The notes beneath the pieces are model-generated. The model did no database searches and was not told where the DNA came from. It saw only the letters and a program-made list of their open reading frames with translations. DNA of 28,255 bases from a virus: positions 1-28,255 of IMG/VR virus record IMGVR_UViG_3300043466_000983; one strand, 5' to 3'. The position numbers and the translations under genes are program-made. Below, in pieces: positions 27,831 through 28,255 of the stretch (position 1 is its first letter; each line of letters opens with the position of its first letter).

Positions 27831-28252
27831 GCGGCCTCCTGTGTGAGATGAAGTTCCACGCGGGGGTTCTTGGGATCGACCGCCAGCACAAGCGGAAGGT
27901 GCGTGATGCCGCTGTCATCGACGAGCAGCCCGGAGTCCGTCAGACCGTCGAAGGTGGCCTTCAGGCTCGACAGGCAATTGTCACGGTCGCGCCTGCGCGA
28001 GTCGCGTGCGTACCAATGCACGACGCATGACGCGGCCTTCCAGCCGCCCTTGCAGTTCGTTTCGTGCATGGCGATCTGGGCTTGCGCCCACGCCTCGACA
28101 CGCGCACGCTTGACAGCCTTGGCCTTGACGGCCCAATGGCAACGCGCGTTCGGACTCAACACCCGAGGTGGTATCCCAACCGTGACGGTGAGGCTCTCGG
28201 GCATGCTGCTAGCGTGCCACGCCGGATCGTCTGATGGAAGGGGAAGTGCCAT
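27827..28252 (-). CDS. RusA-like Holliday junction resolvase
   Basis: A 141-residue protein resembling the RusA family of structure-specific endonucleases, which cut branched DNA. The N-terminal strand set has SLTVTVGIPPRVLSPNARCH. The active-site region shows RDRDN (Asp89, Asp91) followed by LKATFDGLTDSGLLVDDSGI (with Asp102 and Asp112/113), the acidic residues expected in this family. In phages these enzymes resolve branches before packaging. The start at 28252 lies three bases from the window edge, so a still longer N-terminus cannot be excluded. The ATG at 28204 (residue 17) is a sound alternative because the first residues are poorly conserved-looking. Confidence 0.8.
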   Translation of the reverse strand: MALPLPSDDPAWHASSMPESLTVTVGIPPRVLSPNARCHWAVKAKAVKRARVEAWAQAQIAMHETNCKGGWKAASCVVHWYARDSRRRDRDNCLSSLKATFDGLTDSGLLVDDSGITHLPLVLAVDPKNPRVELHLTQEAA

Positions 28253-28255
28253 CCG

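Overview
The window looks like one continuous piece of a tailed double-stranded DNA phage or prophage with moderately high GC. It carries a short rightward cluster of very small genes (about 120-2970, + strand) that meets, tail to tail, a single densely packed leftward late operon (28252 down to 2963, - strand). No rRNA, tRNA, CRISPR array, insertion sequence, integrase or attachment site is visible. No gap between genes exceeds about 120 bases. The host cannot be named. A lipoprotein-type small gene beside a holin-like gene suggests a host with an outer membrane. The one clear promoter is TTGACA-16 bp-TAGGAT. The head genes (Mu gp29-type portal, Mu F/SPP1 gp7-type head protein, Mu I-like protease, gp36-like and virion-morphogenesis-like proteins) point to a Mu-like head module. 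No tail sheath gene is seen, so a siphovirus-like tail is the simplest guess.

Rightward cluster (122-2966): ten small genes follow the promoter at 37-64. They include a 67-residue protein resembling sigma-70 region 4, a winged-helix protein, two single-span membrane proteins and several unrecognised ones. Many are linked by ATGA overlaps. A perfect hairpin followed by a T-rich run (2628-2665) ends the main run just before the last gene.

Leftward operon, in transcription order: RusA-like resolvase, metallophosphoesterase, HELLH mini-metallopeptidase, a membrane/coiled-coil protein, a beta-rich virion candidate, a holin-like protein and an overlapping pair resembling Rz/Rz1. Next come small and large terminase, a portal with a long multi-part C-terminal tail, and the MuF-like protein. 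Two unusual modular proteins follow, then a protease with a nested scaffold, a decoration-like protein and the major capsid protein. The tail genes follow: head-tail connectors, a tail-tube-like protein, a chaperone pair with a textbook -1 frameshift site, a CBM-like structural protein, a tail completion candidate, a short tape measure and two large hub/tip proteins. The operon ends with two cysteine-rich proteins and a second CBM-like paralogue.

Four observations stand out. (1) A short linker motif (SRPGQPERF, SRPGKKDMM, FYFGK..ERF, SKDRF, SKEKF) recurs at what look like domain joints in the portal, both modular proteins and the protease/scaffold. This makes the region between portal and capsid look like strings of interchangeable small modules. 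(2) A nearly ideal frameshift signal (GGGAAAC, 7-nt spacer, 8-bp stem) joins the two tail-chaperone frames. (3) A strong internal ribosome site inside the protease gene should yield a separate scaffold, and the residues just before it (GGGLNTFVP) recur at the N-terminus of the capsid protein (GGGLNTFIP). (4) Two structural paralogues carry CBM-like domains, one with clearly lower GC than its flank.
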